Source of the DNA: Piper betle
Lineage: Eukaryota > Streptophyta > Magnoliopsida > Piperales > Piperaceae
Direction: 5' to 3'
Assembly (NCBI GenBank): GCA_033002965.1
Contig: JAURVB010013350.1
Coordinates: 37,758-101,757 of the forward strand
DNA: 64,000 bases
In this document: piece after piece, positions 36,870 to 49,836 of the stretch
How the letters are laid out: each line of letters starts with the position of its first letter
Position numbering within the stretch: position 1 is the stretch's first letter
Translations under genes and position numbers: made by a program
The notes under the pieces: model-generated
Told to the model about the DNA's origin: nothing
Databases searched by the model: none
Seen by the model: the letters and a program-made list of their open reading frames with translations, nothing else

Positions 36870-37700
36870 CTTAGCCGATATGGGGAACTCCTACCATACC
36901 CGCTCCACCTCTACAAAAAAATGTTTATATTTGATCACTACCTTAGTTATTGTATCTGACACATTCTGATCGGTGTGAATCTTGGCTAAATCAAGTGATT
37001 TTCTTTCCAAGACATCTCTCACTCAATGATATCTCACGTCAATACGCTTAATTCTTTAATGAAAACTAGCATTCTTACTCAAATGTATGACATTTTGGCT
37101 ATAATAGTAGACCATATATCTATCTTGCTTATAGTCAAACTTATTCAAGAACTTCTTGACCCAAAGCATCTCCTTAGAAGCCTCAATTGCATTAATAAAT
37201 TTGGACATATCTGCAACCTTGACTATCATGACATAGCCCCACAAGTAAAAGAAATCACAAACCAAGAAGTTGACCTCCTTGTAACTAAGTCACCGACTAT
37301 ATTCGCATCTGTGTAGCCAACTAATAACAGATTGTCACTCCCATAGCATAAACATGTCTTAGATGTACCCCTCAAGTACTTTAAAATCTACTTCGCACCT
37401 TGTCAAGGCTCCCTACAAGGATTTGAAAGATGCCTACTCACTATGCCAACCACATATGCTATGTCTGGTCAAGTACACACCATAGCATATATCAAACTAC
37501 CGATTGCTGAAGCATGAGGAGCATTTTTCTATTTCTTCCTTCTTATTCTCGCTCAATTTCTTTATCAATTTGAAATGACTTCCAAGTGGAATACTTACCA
37601 GATTCACATCCTTCATTTTCAATCGCTCAAGTACTTTCTCAAAGTACTTTTCTTGTGTCACCCAAAGCTTCCTTACTCCCCTATCACAGTTAATGGACAT
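36870..37700 (-). pseudogene. Copia reverse transcriptase C-terminus and RNase H (broken)
   Basis: Minus-strand pieces include LWVTQEKYFEKVLERLKMKD and IPLGSHFKL (37500-37700), the usual tail of copia reverse transcriptase, and AIEASKEMLWVKKFLNK (about 37145-37195), matching the copia RNase H 'EAA+EA+WL' region. Stops and frameshifts separate them. The rest of the reverse transcriptase is displaced to 40664-41714 by an inserted element. Confidence 0.8.
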
Positions 37701-37795
37701 TGCCCAAAATCTATTTCACCAGTCCTAAATCCCCCATTGCAAACGACTTAGCCAAGTTCTTTATCAATTCTATCATTGTTTTGTCCAATAATTAG

Positions 37796-40658
37796 TGTAA
37801 CACCCGTTTCGGCTCACCCGTGAACCGACCCGGAAATGTCACCGGCGACCGAACCGTTCGCTAATCTACTGGGTTCGGTTAAGCCGACCCGGATCTGCCC
37901 TCGGTGTCTCAAGATGGAGATGCAAACATGAAATGCATGGATGGGATGCGTGGGTTCTAACGTAGTCCTACATGCATGCTATGATGTGCAAGCAAAACAA
38001 AACCATGCAACGGCAAGAAAATTTTAATTAAAAATTATCCACAACAAGGGTATATAAATATTTTATCAAAATACGATAAAACATGATAATCTACCGTAGC
38101 ATTCATCATTATCTCTTTCGTTTCAATTGAACCGAGCCTGAACTCCAAACTCACTACTCATTCACATTTATCCATTCATTTCATATCAAGCAATTTATCT
38201 AAACAAACACATCAAAATTATCATTCACATAGCAATAACACACCGTCATTATAGATTACACGCGGCAGGTACATGTGTGCGCGGTTCCGTGCTGCTCCTC
38301 CGCAGTCCCGACAGCTTTCATCCCTCGCATTTCTCACCTACATATATATAGAAAAACCGTCAGTAACGAGTGTTACCGGCCCGGAAAATAACTAATATCA
38401 ATCTGGCACAGGAGAGCAAACTCTCCTGTTGAATGAAAACCATATACTTCCTCAAGAACTCTCATCAGGGCACATACGGGAGCCGTCGCCCTCGGGTCGA
38501 CAGCGTCCCCCTATCTTTCACATTCTCATGCCTCGGCCATTTCTCTATCGCTTCTCGCATCAAATCTCATTCCTTTCCGCCCTCTGCACCTTCCATATTA
38601 CTCCTGGCCTTGAGCACGAAGGCCGAGTACTCTCAGGCAGTCGCCTTCAGTACCCTTTGAAACCACAAGTCTAGACATGCGCTGCAATGCAGTACCCGTG
38701 AACCTCCACACTTCTCCGGGTTTGAGGAACTCAAAGGTGGAGTTGTCAGGATCCCTCGGGAATGAAACGGCCTGCACACCATTCCAGAGCCCACTATCGA
38801 CACACACGTGCCCGCTCGCGTAGCACGGTAGTCGGATTTCCCTCATTCAATCTCTCACTGAAAACGCGAAAACTATACATATATAAAGGTCTGGGTTGGG
38901 ATTTATACAATAGGCCCGAAGGCAACGTGAGCTGGATCTGAAGTTCGAAAACAAACTCGAGGGATCTCATCCTCGAGGGTTATTAATCCGAAAAATCGTT
39001 GGCTAAATGGCCCGAGTTAAGTGGGATCCGATAAAACGCCACTTAACTCGTCCTGCACATGATAAATCAAATACACAATAGAATAGCGTAAATCAGAGAA
39101 CGAGTCCTAAACGGACCTGGTAGAAGCTCCAAACGGGTCCACGCGCCTAGGCGGCGAGCTCCTACACCGTACCTACACAATCAAGCTAAAAACTAACGCC
39201 CGCATGATGAATCACACATCCTATAGCATGCGCACACAATCAACACAATCGCGCATCAGTCAACACACATCAACCTATATCAATTCTAGCAAGCCTACTT
39301 AGGCTAATTTGCATTAGATCATGATCATTACCTAGTTACCCTAATTTGTTTCTTAGCCTCCATTTTTAACACCACTCAACCAAACAATTTCATATTTCTA
39401 TTCTTAATCAAACCTACATTTAAATATATATTTATAACACACACACAAATCCTGGCATGCAATTCTAATAATCAATATTTTTAAATAATTAAATTAAAAT
39501 AAATTATACCTCGCGTCGTCGAAAATCGGCGACGGCTAGGGTTTCCGTTTCGTGGCTCGAAACTCGAATTCGGCACCTAGCGGCGTCCGAAGTCCGATCA
39601 GATTGGACCAGGTGCGTTCGGCGGATGATCCGGCGAATTTCCCACGAATCCAATTTTCCGGCGGTTCTGGCGGTTTTCCGGCGAGTGTCGGCGGTTTTCC
39701 GGCGGATTCCGGCGGTTTTCCGGCAATGATTCGGGACGGGGCAATCAGGGGGTCTATCGGCACCAGCTCGACGAGCTTGGTCCAATGGCGGTGTCAAACA
39801 AAGCAGCCGGGGCGGCGATGGCCGTCGGCGGCGGCGTCGAAAATGGGTGGCGGCGGCGGTGTGCTCCGATCGGGGCTGCGGCCGGCCTCGACGGCGCTCG
39901 GGATGATGGGGGAAACGTCGGCGACGGCGAGAGGGTGGTCGTCAGGGTCACAGCGGCGGCGGAGCGGCCCGGACGGCGGCGGAATCCGGCCCGAAGTGGC
40001 GACGGCCGAGGCGGCCTCGTGGAGTCGCGGCGGCACGCTGGCAGGCGATCGCTGGCCGGGGTTGGTCGTGGCGGCACGGCGACGGCACGGCAAGGCGGGG
40101 CGGCGTCGATCGGCGGCAGCACGGCGTCGGCGGCGGCGGCGAGCACACAACAGTGGCGGCGAGGGTTTGGGTGAAGAAGGGTCGGGAGGGAGAAAAATAC
40201 CCTCAATGGCAGTTTCGTAATTAAGTATTGACTCGATTCCTACTCGAGTCAAAATAATAACTAGTTCGTAATAAATTCTAAAAAAATCTAGAAAAATATG
40301 GAAAAATTCCATAAAATAAAACAAACACAACAACATCCAAATGGCATGCTCTATAACTAATAACCCACCCGAATATAATCCAACGCGTCCTAACGCGTTA
40401 TTCGGCCTAAAACTATTTCTCCGATCAAACATATAAAAAGAAAAAAATACTGCATACTTTCATATATTCTGATAACTCATTTCTCACCATCTTCTCGACG
40501 TTATCATCATATATTCAGGTACACCTGACTCTCATCGCTCATAACTCACGGCTGGCCTCGACTCAGCACGCGGTTCATGAAACTGACTCGACTCGAACCA
40601 ACGGTCGAACCGACTGGTTCGGTAACGTAAAACCCTGACTCGAGTCACGGGTTTTACA
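37796..40658 (+). mobile_element. TGTAACACC-family solo-LTR-like element (2863 bp) with TSD
   Basis: Bounded by TGTAACACCCG at the start and ACGGGTTTTACA at the end, flanked by ATTAG on both sides (37791-37795 and 40659-40663). The flanks are the two halves of the copia reverse transcriptase, so the ends are certain. No gag, pol, primer site or polypurine tract occurs inside. An intense CpG-rich block lies at about 39500-40175, with repeated 'ggcggttttccggcg' style units; its ORFs (for instance 39552-40220 plus, 39754-40206 minus) overlap on both strands and look compositional. The most likely explanation is a solo LTR of a large gypsy element. Confidence 0.85.
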
Positions 40659-40663
40659 ATTAG

Positions 40664-41714
40664 CATGTCATCAACATAAAGTACAAAACTATGAAGTCAT
40701 TCTCACTAAACTGTTTGATGAAAACACAATGGTTCGAGGTAGACTATTTGTACCCTTGACTCTCTCTAAAGGAATCGAAACTTTTTGTACCACTCTCTTG
40801 GAGCTTTTTCAATCCATACAAGATCTTTTTAGCTTACACATGAACTTCTCCTTACCCTTGACTTCAAACTCTTCACCCTTGATTTCAAATTCTTCTTGTT
40901 ACTTCAAATAAATAGTCCCATCAAGATCACCATGCAAAAAAGTTGCCTTCACATCTAATTGCTCAATTTTCAAATTTAAACTAGCAGCCAAACCTAAAGC
41001 GGTTCTAATAAAAGACATCTTAACAACAGGAGAAAAAATCTCATTAAAGTCAATACCTTTCTTTGGACCAGACTTTGCCTTGTACCTTGGTTGTGGACTA
41101 TTCTCCTCATACTTGATCTTGTAGAGTCACTTGTTCTTAAATACTCTCCTCCGCTTGGGAAGAGATACCAACTCATATGTATGGCTCTCATGTAGAGAAA
41201 TCATCTCTTCCTGCATAGCCTTCAACTATTGCTTCTTGGTCATATGAGTCATAACTTCACTAAAATTTTTCTGGTTCACCACAATCAGCAAGCTTCACAT
41301 ACTCTGATGGTGGATACCTTGTTGATGGCACTTGCACTCGAGCTGACTTTTTCAGTTTCTTGGCTCCTCTTGATGTGGGCCTTCTTCGTCTTGTTCATTA
41401 TCATCCACAAAATCATTAATAACACCAACAAAAACCTTATCCACATCTTCCTTATCATCCCTAGGTAAATTAAATGATGGATCAACTCTAACCTCTTCTT
41501 CTTCTCTAACCGAGGTAGGTGGTTCATCTTTTTCTTCAACGCTTCCACGGGCATATTTTGAGGAGCCTCTTCTTCCTTTTAAAGTCCCCAAAGGTTTGAT
41601 CTTCTCTGAACACTACATCCCTCCTCTGAATGAATTTTTTGTTCTTTAGATCTCACAGTCTATAACCAAATTGGTCATCATCATAGCCAAAAAATATCCA
41701 CTTAATCTCTTTCG
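40664..41714 (-). pseudogene. Copia reverse transcriptase N-terminal half (broken)
   Basis: Minus-strand reading gives VKATFLHGDLDGTIYL near 40950-40900, the hallmark copia block around the first catalytic Asp, with an upstream segment at 40994-41550 resembling the Ser/Asp/Glu-rich linker before reverse transcriptase. It is interrupted by stops and cut from its C-terminal half by the insertion at 37796-40658. Confidence 0.8.
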
Positions 41715-41719
41715 AATCA

Positions 41720-44599
41720 TGTAACACCTCATTCTAGTTCACCCGCAAACTAAACTGGAAATGCTACTAGCGACTAAATCATTGGGTAATCTACTTGATT
41801 CGGTTAAGCCGACCCAGGATCTAACCTTTGGCGTCTCAAGATGGTCATGCAAGCATTCAATGCATGGATGGGATGTTTAGGTTCTAACGTTGTTCTAGAT
41901 GCGATGCTATGATATGCAGTCATAGTATAAAACAAACCAAACAAGTGAAAAGTTTAAAGAAAATAACTAATTTTTAAAACAAAATGGACAGAGTCTCCCT
42001 TAAAAGTGCAATAGTGAACCACCTTGTCAACAACAAGCATGTATATATATATATAATAACAAATACAAAAAATGCAGACAAAAACATGACATTTCTCTCA
42101 ACATTTCAATTATCATCACTTTCTTGATCTTTTGAGCCGAGTCTAAACTCCATTGCTCAACCTATTAATTTCTATTCACAGTTTTCATTCATATGCAAAA
42201 CATTTATATCAATTCACAGAAATGACATTCAAGTTGCATCATTCAAAACAATTCAACATTCCACCATCATCAATTACATTTGATAGGTACATGTGTGCAC
42301 AATTTCATTGTTGCTCCTATGTAGTCCCAACAATGCGTTCAATCCTCAAGATTCTCACCTACATAGATAATAGAAAAATGTCAGTAACGAGCGTTACTGG
42401 TCCAGAAATAACTAATAACAAACTGACACAGGAGAGCTGACTCTCATGTTAAATGAAAACATTCTTATTCTTCCTCATAGAATCTCTCATAAGGGCACTA
42501 ATTAGGAGTCATCGACCTCGCACGACAGCGTCCCCTTTCTATCTCATCTCATTCTTTGGCAACTTTAAAACTATCCCTTGCACGGGAAAATCAATCTCTG
42601 TTCTTTCAGCCCTCTACATCCTCTGTATCACTCCTAGCCTTGAGTACAAAGGCCGAGTACTCTCAGACATGCACCTTCAGTACCCTTTAAAACCACAAGT
42701 CTAGACATGCACTGCATTGCAATACATGTAAACCTCCACACTTCTCCAGGTTTGAGGAACTCAAAGGTGGAGTTATCAAGATCCCTCGAGATTGGAACAG
42801 ATGCTCACCAAATCCAGAGCCTGCTTTGACTAACACGCACCCTCTCTCAAAGCGCAGTTGTTGGTTTTCCCTTGTCTCACATCTCACTGAAAGCTCAAGA
42901 AAACTATATGTACATAGGCCTGGGTAGGGATTAGTAATATAATAGGTCTAAAGGCATCGTGATATGGATCTGAGTTTTCAAAAACATACTCGAGGGATCT
43001 CATCCTCGAGGGTTATTAATTCAAAAATTTTATGCAACTCAATAGCCCGTGTGGAGTGGGATACAATAAATCCACCACTCAATACATCCGCTTACTTGTT
43101 AAAACAAATCACGATAGATTATAGAAGTCAAACTAGAAGCGAGTCCTAAACGGACCTAGTAGAAGCTCCAATCGTGTCCATGTGCCTAGGAGACAAATTC
43201 ATACTCCATACCTACACATCAAACTAAAAGCTAATGACCACTATGATGCATTCACACATCCTATAGCACGCACACACATCAAGACACACATCATATCAAA
43301 TCATACATCAATCCATATCCAATGTTCTAGGCTATGTTGCATTTAATTAACATTACCTGCTTAATTTACTTAATTAGTTCCTTAGCATTCATTTTAATAT
43401 CATTCAATCATGCAATTTATTTTTATTCACAACAAAAATATATATCACATCAATCAATCAATACTAGCATGTTGTGCTAATAAGTATCACTTTTAAGTAA
43501 TTGAGTCGAAGTTAATTATACCTCGCGTTCTCAGCAATCGGTGACAGCTAGGGTTTGTCGCATGGTTCGAGACTCAAATTCGGCACTTGACAATGTCTAA
43601 AGTTCGATCGGGTTCAACAAGATGAATTTGGTAGAAGATCCGGCGAATTTTAGTGAATCAAGTTTTCTGGCGATTTTTCTATAGTTTTTGACAGACCTTT
43701 CGACGATTTTCTAGCAAGGAAATAGGGGCGATGGGTCGGCACCAGCTCGGCGAGCTCGACCCAATGGTGGTGATGGTGAGGGTGGTAGCAGTGGCGATGA
43801 TCACCGGCGGTGGCGTCAAGTTGGTCAGTTTGTCTGATTGGCACTTGGCCAGCCTCGGCGACAGCCCTCGGTATGGGGGAAAGGTTGGGGGTCGAAGGGG
43901 AAGGGCGTCGGTGGCACGGCGAGGGCGAAGTGGTGCAGACGGTGGCAAATCGACGTCGGGATGGGTGGTGCTAGGGCGCGGCTCCCATGCGTCATGGAGG
44001 CTGGGCGGCATCGAGGAAGGTTGGGAATGGCACTATGGCACTTCAGTGGGGCTCGGCGGCGAAGGTGCGACGGCCAAAGGGGCATCAACGGTGAGGATCG
44101 GGGGTGGCGTTCGGGCGGTGTCGGGGTTTAGGGGAGGAAATGGTTGGGGTAAGGTATTGGGGGTAATCTCGTAAATAAAAGTTGACTCAACTCCAACTTA
44201 AGTCAAAAATAATAACTAACTACTAATAAATTCCAAAAAATAGGGAAAAATCCATAAAATATAATACACACTATAACATCACAATGACATGTTCTATAAC
44301 TCATATAACCCACTCAAGCTGCTATACAACTTGTCCTAATGGGTTATTCGGCCTAAAAATAATTTTACGATTAAATTCATAAAAAAATAATTACATACTG
44401 TCATATACTCTGATAACTCATTTCTTATCATCTTTCTGACATTATCAGCATATACTTGGGTATACTTGACCCTCATCGCTCATAGTGCATAGTTGGCCTC
44501 GACTCAACACACCGGTCATGAAACTGACTCAAATCAAACTGACAGTTGAACCGACTGTTTAGCTAATGTAGAACTCTCACTTGAGTCACGGGTTTTGCA
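41720..44599 (+). mobile_element. TGTAACACC-family solo-LTR-like element (2880 bp) with TSD
   Basis: Starts TGTAACACC, ends CACGGGTTTTGCA, with AATCA on both sides (41715-41719 and 44600-44604). Colinear with the 37796 copy throughout, including 'aactcaaaggtggagtt', 'gagggatctcatcctcgag' and a GC-rich block (about 43530-44160), but more diverged, with C-to-T and G-to-A differences common. This suggests an older insertion than the 37796 copy. No coding capacity. Confidence 0.85.
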
Positions 44600-44604
44600 A
44601 ATCA

Positions 44605-45400
44605 AGTTTTGCTCTTTGTTCCTTGGACACGTGCGCAAAAGCTTCCTACTAGTCTCAAATGAGGTTAATTTACCTTCCTACTACTCCAAACATGTTGTAG
44701 TAAGTCACCTTTTAATACATGTGAGGGTGATCTAATCACCAGTAACAAGTCGTACTCAAGGCTTCAACGCAAAAAACTCTTAGACATCTTTGCTGAAGAC
44801 AACATGCTTTTAACCATCTCATTGAGTGTACTATTCATCCTCTCAGTTAGTCCGATGTGTTGTGGAATATGAGGAATAGTCTTCATATGTCTAATCTCAT
44901 ACTTGTTATAATACTTAACAAATTCATTAATACAATACTCCTCACCATTATCACTTTTAAGACATTTCAAAGTCTTTTCAGTTTCTCCCTCAACCATAAC
45001 ATGAAAAAATTTTAAAATGTCAAAGATATTACTTTTATTTTTTATTATATAAACCTACAACTTCCTAAAAATATCACGAATAAAAGTGAAAAAAATAAAG
45101 AGAACCACTAAATAATTTTACATTCATAGATCCATATACATCTATATACACCAACTCAAGCACTCCAGATTTTCTTGTAATCGTGGTTGCAAATGATGTT
45201 TGATGTTGTTTATCCACCAAACAGTAGTCACAAGGACTGATTGAAATGTCATTGAGATTGAGAAGTAAGTTCTTCTTCAACTCCCTAATCTCTTCTCGCT
45301 CATGTGCCTAATTGACGTTGCCACAAATCAGTCATAGTATTGAATGAAAGGGCATTTGTTTCCCCTTGGACTAGCTTCAACTCACTCTTATATATAAAGC
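44605..45400 (-). pseudogene. Copia integrase and pre-integrase region (broken)
   Basis: From 45400 downward the minus strand shows a pre-integrase segment with CDYCLVDKQHQTSF (about 45230-45190), then LELVYIDVYGSMN, the start of the integrase core. LKCLKSDNGEEYCINEFVKYY and GLTERMNSTLNEMVKSML (about 44965-44790) follow, containing the second Asp and the Glu-side helix. An intervening stretch carries stops and frameshifts. Confidence 0.85.
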
Positions 45401-45839
45401 AACACTTCTTCCTCATAGCAATTACCAACGAATTTTTCACAAATTTCCAAACATCTTGCGAAAAATGTGAAGTAAAGCACTATCATCAAGTATTCTCATA
45501 GATAACAAACTCACTCTTATGTTCAGAATATGTCTAACATTTTTAAGCAGTAATTTGTAATCTGTATTTGTTACCACATGCACATCACATTGCCACATAA
45601 TTTTTTAAGCTCCATTGTTTCTCATCTTCACCACACCTAAGTTTGTAGCCACATAGGTTGTAAAGAAATCTCATCTTGGAGCTTCATGAGACGATGCCTC
45701 CGAATGAATTACCCAATTGAAATTGCATTTTGTTGTCAAACATTCTTTCCCACAATCATTCATAATCATTATCTCATCTTGTGCCACATTTGCAAAGGAT
45801 CATCTCTAGCATTGTTGTCTTTGTCTTCATCCTTCCTAA

Positions 45840-46290
45840 TTTTTCAACAATCTTTCTTCATGTGACTTAGCTTGTCACAAAAGTAACACCTCAAGTCTCT
45901 TCTTGAGTTGGATTTACCTCTACTCTTATCTTCTCGTTACTCTCTTACCTCATGATCTACCTCTTCTTTCTTCCAGCACCAATGCCTGAAAATTCGAAGT
46001 CGAATTTAATGACTCGAAGGATTTTTTCCTCAACTCCTCTGATGGAAGTGATGCAACCACCGAGTCTATTGTTAACTCTGTAACATGACTCAAACTCATG
46101 ATCAAGTTATCTCACGAGTCTAATATCAAAGAAAAAAGCAAAGTAGCTTGTTCTTCTTCATCTATATTCACGTCGACACCCATCAACTCCGTCAAAAGTG
46201 AGTTGAGCTCATTAAGTGATCATGAATTGACACCTTATCCTTCATTTTCAGAATGTTTAAGTGTCATCTTAGATAAATCTCATTAATTAA
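45840..46290 (-). pseudogene. Copia gag fragment with CCHC zinc knuckle
   Basis: The minus strand encodes CYFCDKLSHMKKDC (near 45890-45845), a Cx2Cx4Hx4C knuckle. Upstream (46060-46280) is a gag segment with LLTELMGVDVN and LPSEELRKK-like words typical of copia gag. Gag is split at 46293 by the third insertion. Confidence 0.75.
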
Positions 46291-46292
46291 AA

Positions 46293-49200
46293 TGTAACGA
46301 CCATCCATTTTTCACGATATTGTTGGCCTTGCTGGCTAGGTGTTACTCAAAAATTTAACAAAAACCAACCCTATAACAACCAGTCCTAACCGGACCGGGT
46401 GTTACTTAAAAGGTTACATGAATAATATGAAAGCAAATAAGTCTAGCATTTCTAACTCAAAAGAACTTATTTTCAAATGACAATGCATGAAGTAATTATC
46501 CCACAGTCTTGGATCGTTTCCCATAGCCACATTTATAACACAAGAAAAATAAAAAGAGAAGTCCGTTTATTAACCGTTCACCACCTGCGTTGGTAGAAGA
46601 ACCACCCTGTCGTCTCTTAGTCTTTAGGTCCAGCTGCTAACCTGCGGAGGCAATTCCGCGTTAGTGATTAACCACTAAGCCGTATAATTAAATAAAACAA
46701 GTCCATAAACTCCCTATCATTATCTATAATATTGGCACTTGTGACCATTCCAACATGACCATTTATTAGCTGATGGTTCAGTCCACCATGTCCATTAGTT
46801 GGCTGATGGGTCAGTCCACCATGTCCACCTATTGGGTGATGGGTCAGTCCATCATGTACATTCCCGGCTGGCGAGTCCAATCTGCCATGTCCGTTATCGG
46901 CTGGTGAGTCCAATCCACCATGTCCATTAGTTGGCTGATGGGTCAGTCCACCATGTCCATCTATTGGCTGATGGGTCAGTCCACCATGTCCGTAATTGGC
47001 TGGCGAGTCCAATCCGCCATGTCCAATTTATTGGCTGATGGGTCAGTCCATCATGTCCATTACCGGCTGGCGAGTCCAATCCGCCATGTCCGTTATCGGT
47101 TGGTGGGTCCAATCCACCATGTCCATAATTTGCTGATGGGTTCAGTCCACCATGTCCAATCTATTGGCTGATGGGTCAGTCCACCATGTCCGTAATTGGC
47201 TGGCGAGTCCAATCCGCCATGTCCAATTTATTGGCTGATGGGTCAGTCCATCATGTCCATTACCGGCTGGCGAGTCCAATCCGCCATGTCCGTTATCGGC
47301 TGGTGGGTCCAATCCACCATGTCCGTAATTGGCTGGCGAGTCCAATCCGCCATGTCCAATTTATTGGCTGATGGGTCAGTCCATCATGTCCATTACCGGC
47401 TGGCGAGTCCAATCCGCCATGTCCGTTATCGGCTGGTGGGTCCAATCCACCATGTCCGTAATTAGCTGGCGAGTCCAATCCGCCATGTCCAATTGATTGG
47501 CTGATGGGTCAATCCATCATGTCCATTATATGATTATGAAGGGCGTAGCCCGTGTCAGACTGAGTCAATTCCTTGACCCCGGTTGCACTCGGTGCATGGT
47601 GGTCGAATCTGGGCTCAGGCTGACCAGGTTATCCACAAGGGAAAATACAACATTTTAAATAATTATACGGACCTGGATATTTCGAACTTGCAGCTGCGAC
47701 CAATGATCCTAATCTGAACGAGGACATAAAATTATACATAAGTATAATTTTATTCGAGTAGAAATGCATGCAACTAAATGACTAATATATATATTACTAT
47801 TAAATTTCAACAATATTAAATATTAAACTATTCATGTGACATAATCATTTAAATCCTACTTTACATTAATAATCTAGATCATAATTAACACCTAACAAAT
47901 AATAAAATAATTATCAACTTATACCCAAATATTTAATTACTATTATTAATATATTTTTCTTTGGTTATAATTTTTTAATCGCTACTATTACTTACAGCAA
48001 TTTAATTAATTAAGTTGTTCAATTAAATTATTTAAAATAATTTGAATTATTTTAATTCATAAATATTATTAATACAATTATTTTAAATTATTTGACTCTA
48101 TAAAGTTTCGAACTTTATTTATTTCCATTATGCCATTTAGGTTCGACGCGAGTGATTGCTACCCGACTATAGTTTAATAACTCATTTTCTATATTATTGA
48201 CTCGTTATTAAAATAATCACTTTATTTACCTAATATTAAATTTAATATGGTAAAGGTAACATCTTTATTTATTAATTACTTATAACCGTCCGATTTAATT
48301 TGATCGCTTTTATTACGCCGATTAATTATCGACAGTTTATCATTACCGTATTTTTATTACTTATGTCCATGTCGACTTCGTCCAATAATTAATTAGTTTA
48401 GTAACTTTACCCTATAACCCGTTAAAATAATTATTTTTAAAGATTTATTACGAGTTTGTATTATTTTTAACTCGAGTCGGTATCGAGTCAACCAGTATTT
48501 ACAGAATTGCCACCACCCTTCTTCTTCTTCTTCTTCTTCTTCTCTCGGCATGCTCTGTTCTCGACTCCAGGCGCGCTCCAGCCGCCGCCGCCGCCGACCA
48601 CCTCCGGCCGCCGTCAATCATTGTCGACCAGCCCTGCCCTGCCCTTGCGGTGTCGCCCTGGCCAACTCCGGCCATCTTCCAGCCGCGGTGACGCCCGCAT
48701 CGCCTTCCTAGCGGCGCGCTCGCGTCGGCGATTCCACCGCCGGCGAGCGTCGCCGCCTCAATTGGATGGTCGCCTCGTCACCCTCGACCACCTATCTACC
48801 TTCCCCGGCCATATTGGAACCCGTCGCCACCCAGGACGGCCGGATTTCTTCCTCAACCGCCGTCGCCCCTGTTTTTGCCGCCGCTACTGTTTTTGGCCAT
48901 TTACCACCCCAGGCCGACATCCACACACGCGAGATCGACCCTACACTGATCGACGAAGAGGGTAGGATCATCTTCCGACGTCGGAACGACCCTCGCCACC
49001 GTTTCCCGGCGACTTTGCCTGTGCCTCCCCATCTCGCCGAAACAGGGGACTCGTCAGCCGAATTAAAGTTTAATTTTTTGTTTAGTTTCTTTTTTTGTTG
49101 ATTTTAAACTTTAATCCTCACGATTATAAAGTTTATTATTAAAATATGCATGCAAGAAAATTAAGAAGAGGGAGATAGGAAGAATACCTAAGCGAGGAAG

Positions 49201-49465
49201 GAGACACGCCGGCAAGGAAGAGGAGAAGAAAATCCGAATGAAGGCTAGGGTGGAGGACGTCCTTTATAAAATGAAATGACGGCTAGGGTTTTATTCTTTA
49301 ACCGTACTGGGTAACCGGGTAACCGGGTAAAGAATAAAATATTTAACCGGGTAGACTTAACCGGGTAGAGAATATAATATAATTAATATTAATTCTCTAA
49401 CGTTCGATCCTTCCCTGCCCGAGTCGAATATATTAGAAAACAATTTTTTTTCCACGGTCTTTACA
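46293..49465 (+). mobile_element. Third nested element (3173 bp), TGTAACGACC...GGTCTTTACA, with TSD
   Basis: Target duplication TAAAA (46288-46292 and 49466-49470) and flanks within copia gag fix the ends. The termini (TGTAACGACC / GGTCTTTACA) resemble but differ from the TGTAACACC family, and the ends are themselves a short inverted repeat. The interior differs: a higher-order minisatellite (46740-47525), an AT-rich middle, then a GC-rich block (about 48490-49060) preceded, not followed, by the 'taactcgagtcggtatcgag' junction. No retroelement protein. It could be a solo LTR of a related lineage. Confidence 0.75.
46740..47525. repeat. Minisatellite with ~33-bp monomers and a 133-bp higher-order unit
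   Basis: Monomers alternate forms of 'ggctggcgagtccaatccgc' and 'ggctgatgggtcagtccacc', each followed by 'catgtcc' and a short variable word. The phrase 'cgtaattggctggcgag' starts at 46991, 47191 and 47324, with an 'attagctggcgag' variant from 47457: intervals 200, 133 and 133 bp. The 133-bp unit is four monomers and the 200-bp interval is six. Long ORFs on both strands result from monomers lacking stops. Confidence 0.92.
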
Positions 49466-49469
49466 TAAA

Positions 49470-49820
49470 AATTTATCCTCATACACTTATTCAAACTATC
49501 ATATAGTTCTTTGGAAGTAGTCTATTTAGTCTTCACAATTGAGAGGATCTTATCTGCCAAAGCTACGAGAATATCAACTTGAGCAACCTCATCCTTACTT
49601 GCAAACTGACCATCTTTCATCTCTTCTAGCTTAGCTTTGCCTTCTTTTCAATGCAATTGCACATCCATCCTTTACTAGTATGACACGGATCTTCATCTTC
49701 CACATAGCAAACCCTTTCTTACTAAATTTGAAATTTTCAAACTTTGTGCTCTTCCACATTTTGTCAAACACTAAATAGACAAAAAAGTAACCACAATCTG
49801 AAACTGACCACAACTAAGTA
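49470..49820 (-). pseudogene. Copia gag N-terminal fragment
   Basis: The minus strand reads KFENFKFSKKGFAMWKMKIR (about 49740-49680), the conserved N-terminal copia gag motif (F-DG-N-F--WK-KM). It lies between the 5' LTR with its primer site and the third insertion. Confidence 0.75.
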
Positions 49821-49836
49821 ACCAGACTCTGATACT

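Noticed and set aside
39552..40220. Long ORFs on both strands (up to 222 aa) in the GC-rich block
   Set aside because: Overlapping ORFs in several frames, Arg/Pro/Ala-rich low-complexity translation and presence of the same block in repeat copies point to composition, not a gene.
46668..47478. Possible repetitive protein or CRISPR-like array
   Set aside because: Monomers are contiguous without unique spacers, and the ORFs on both strands follow from stop-free repeats; this is a eukaryotic minisatellite.
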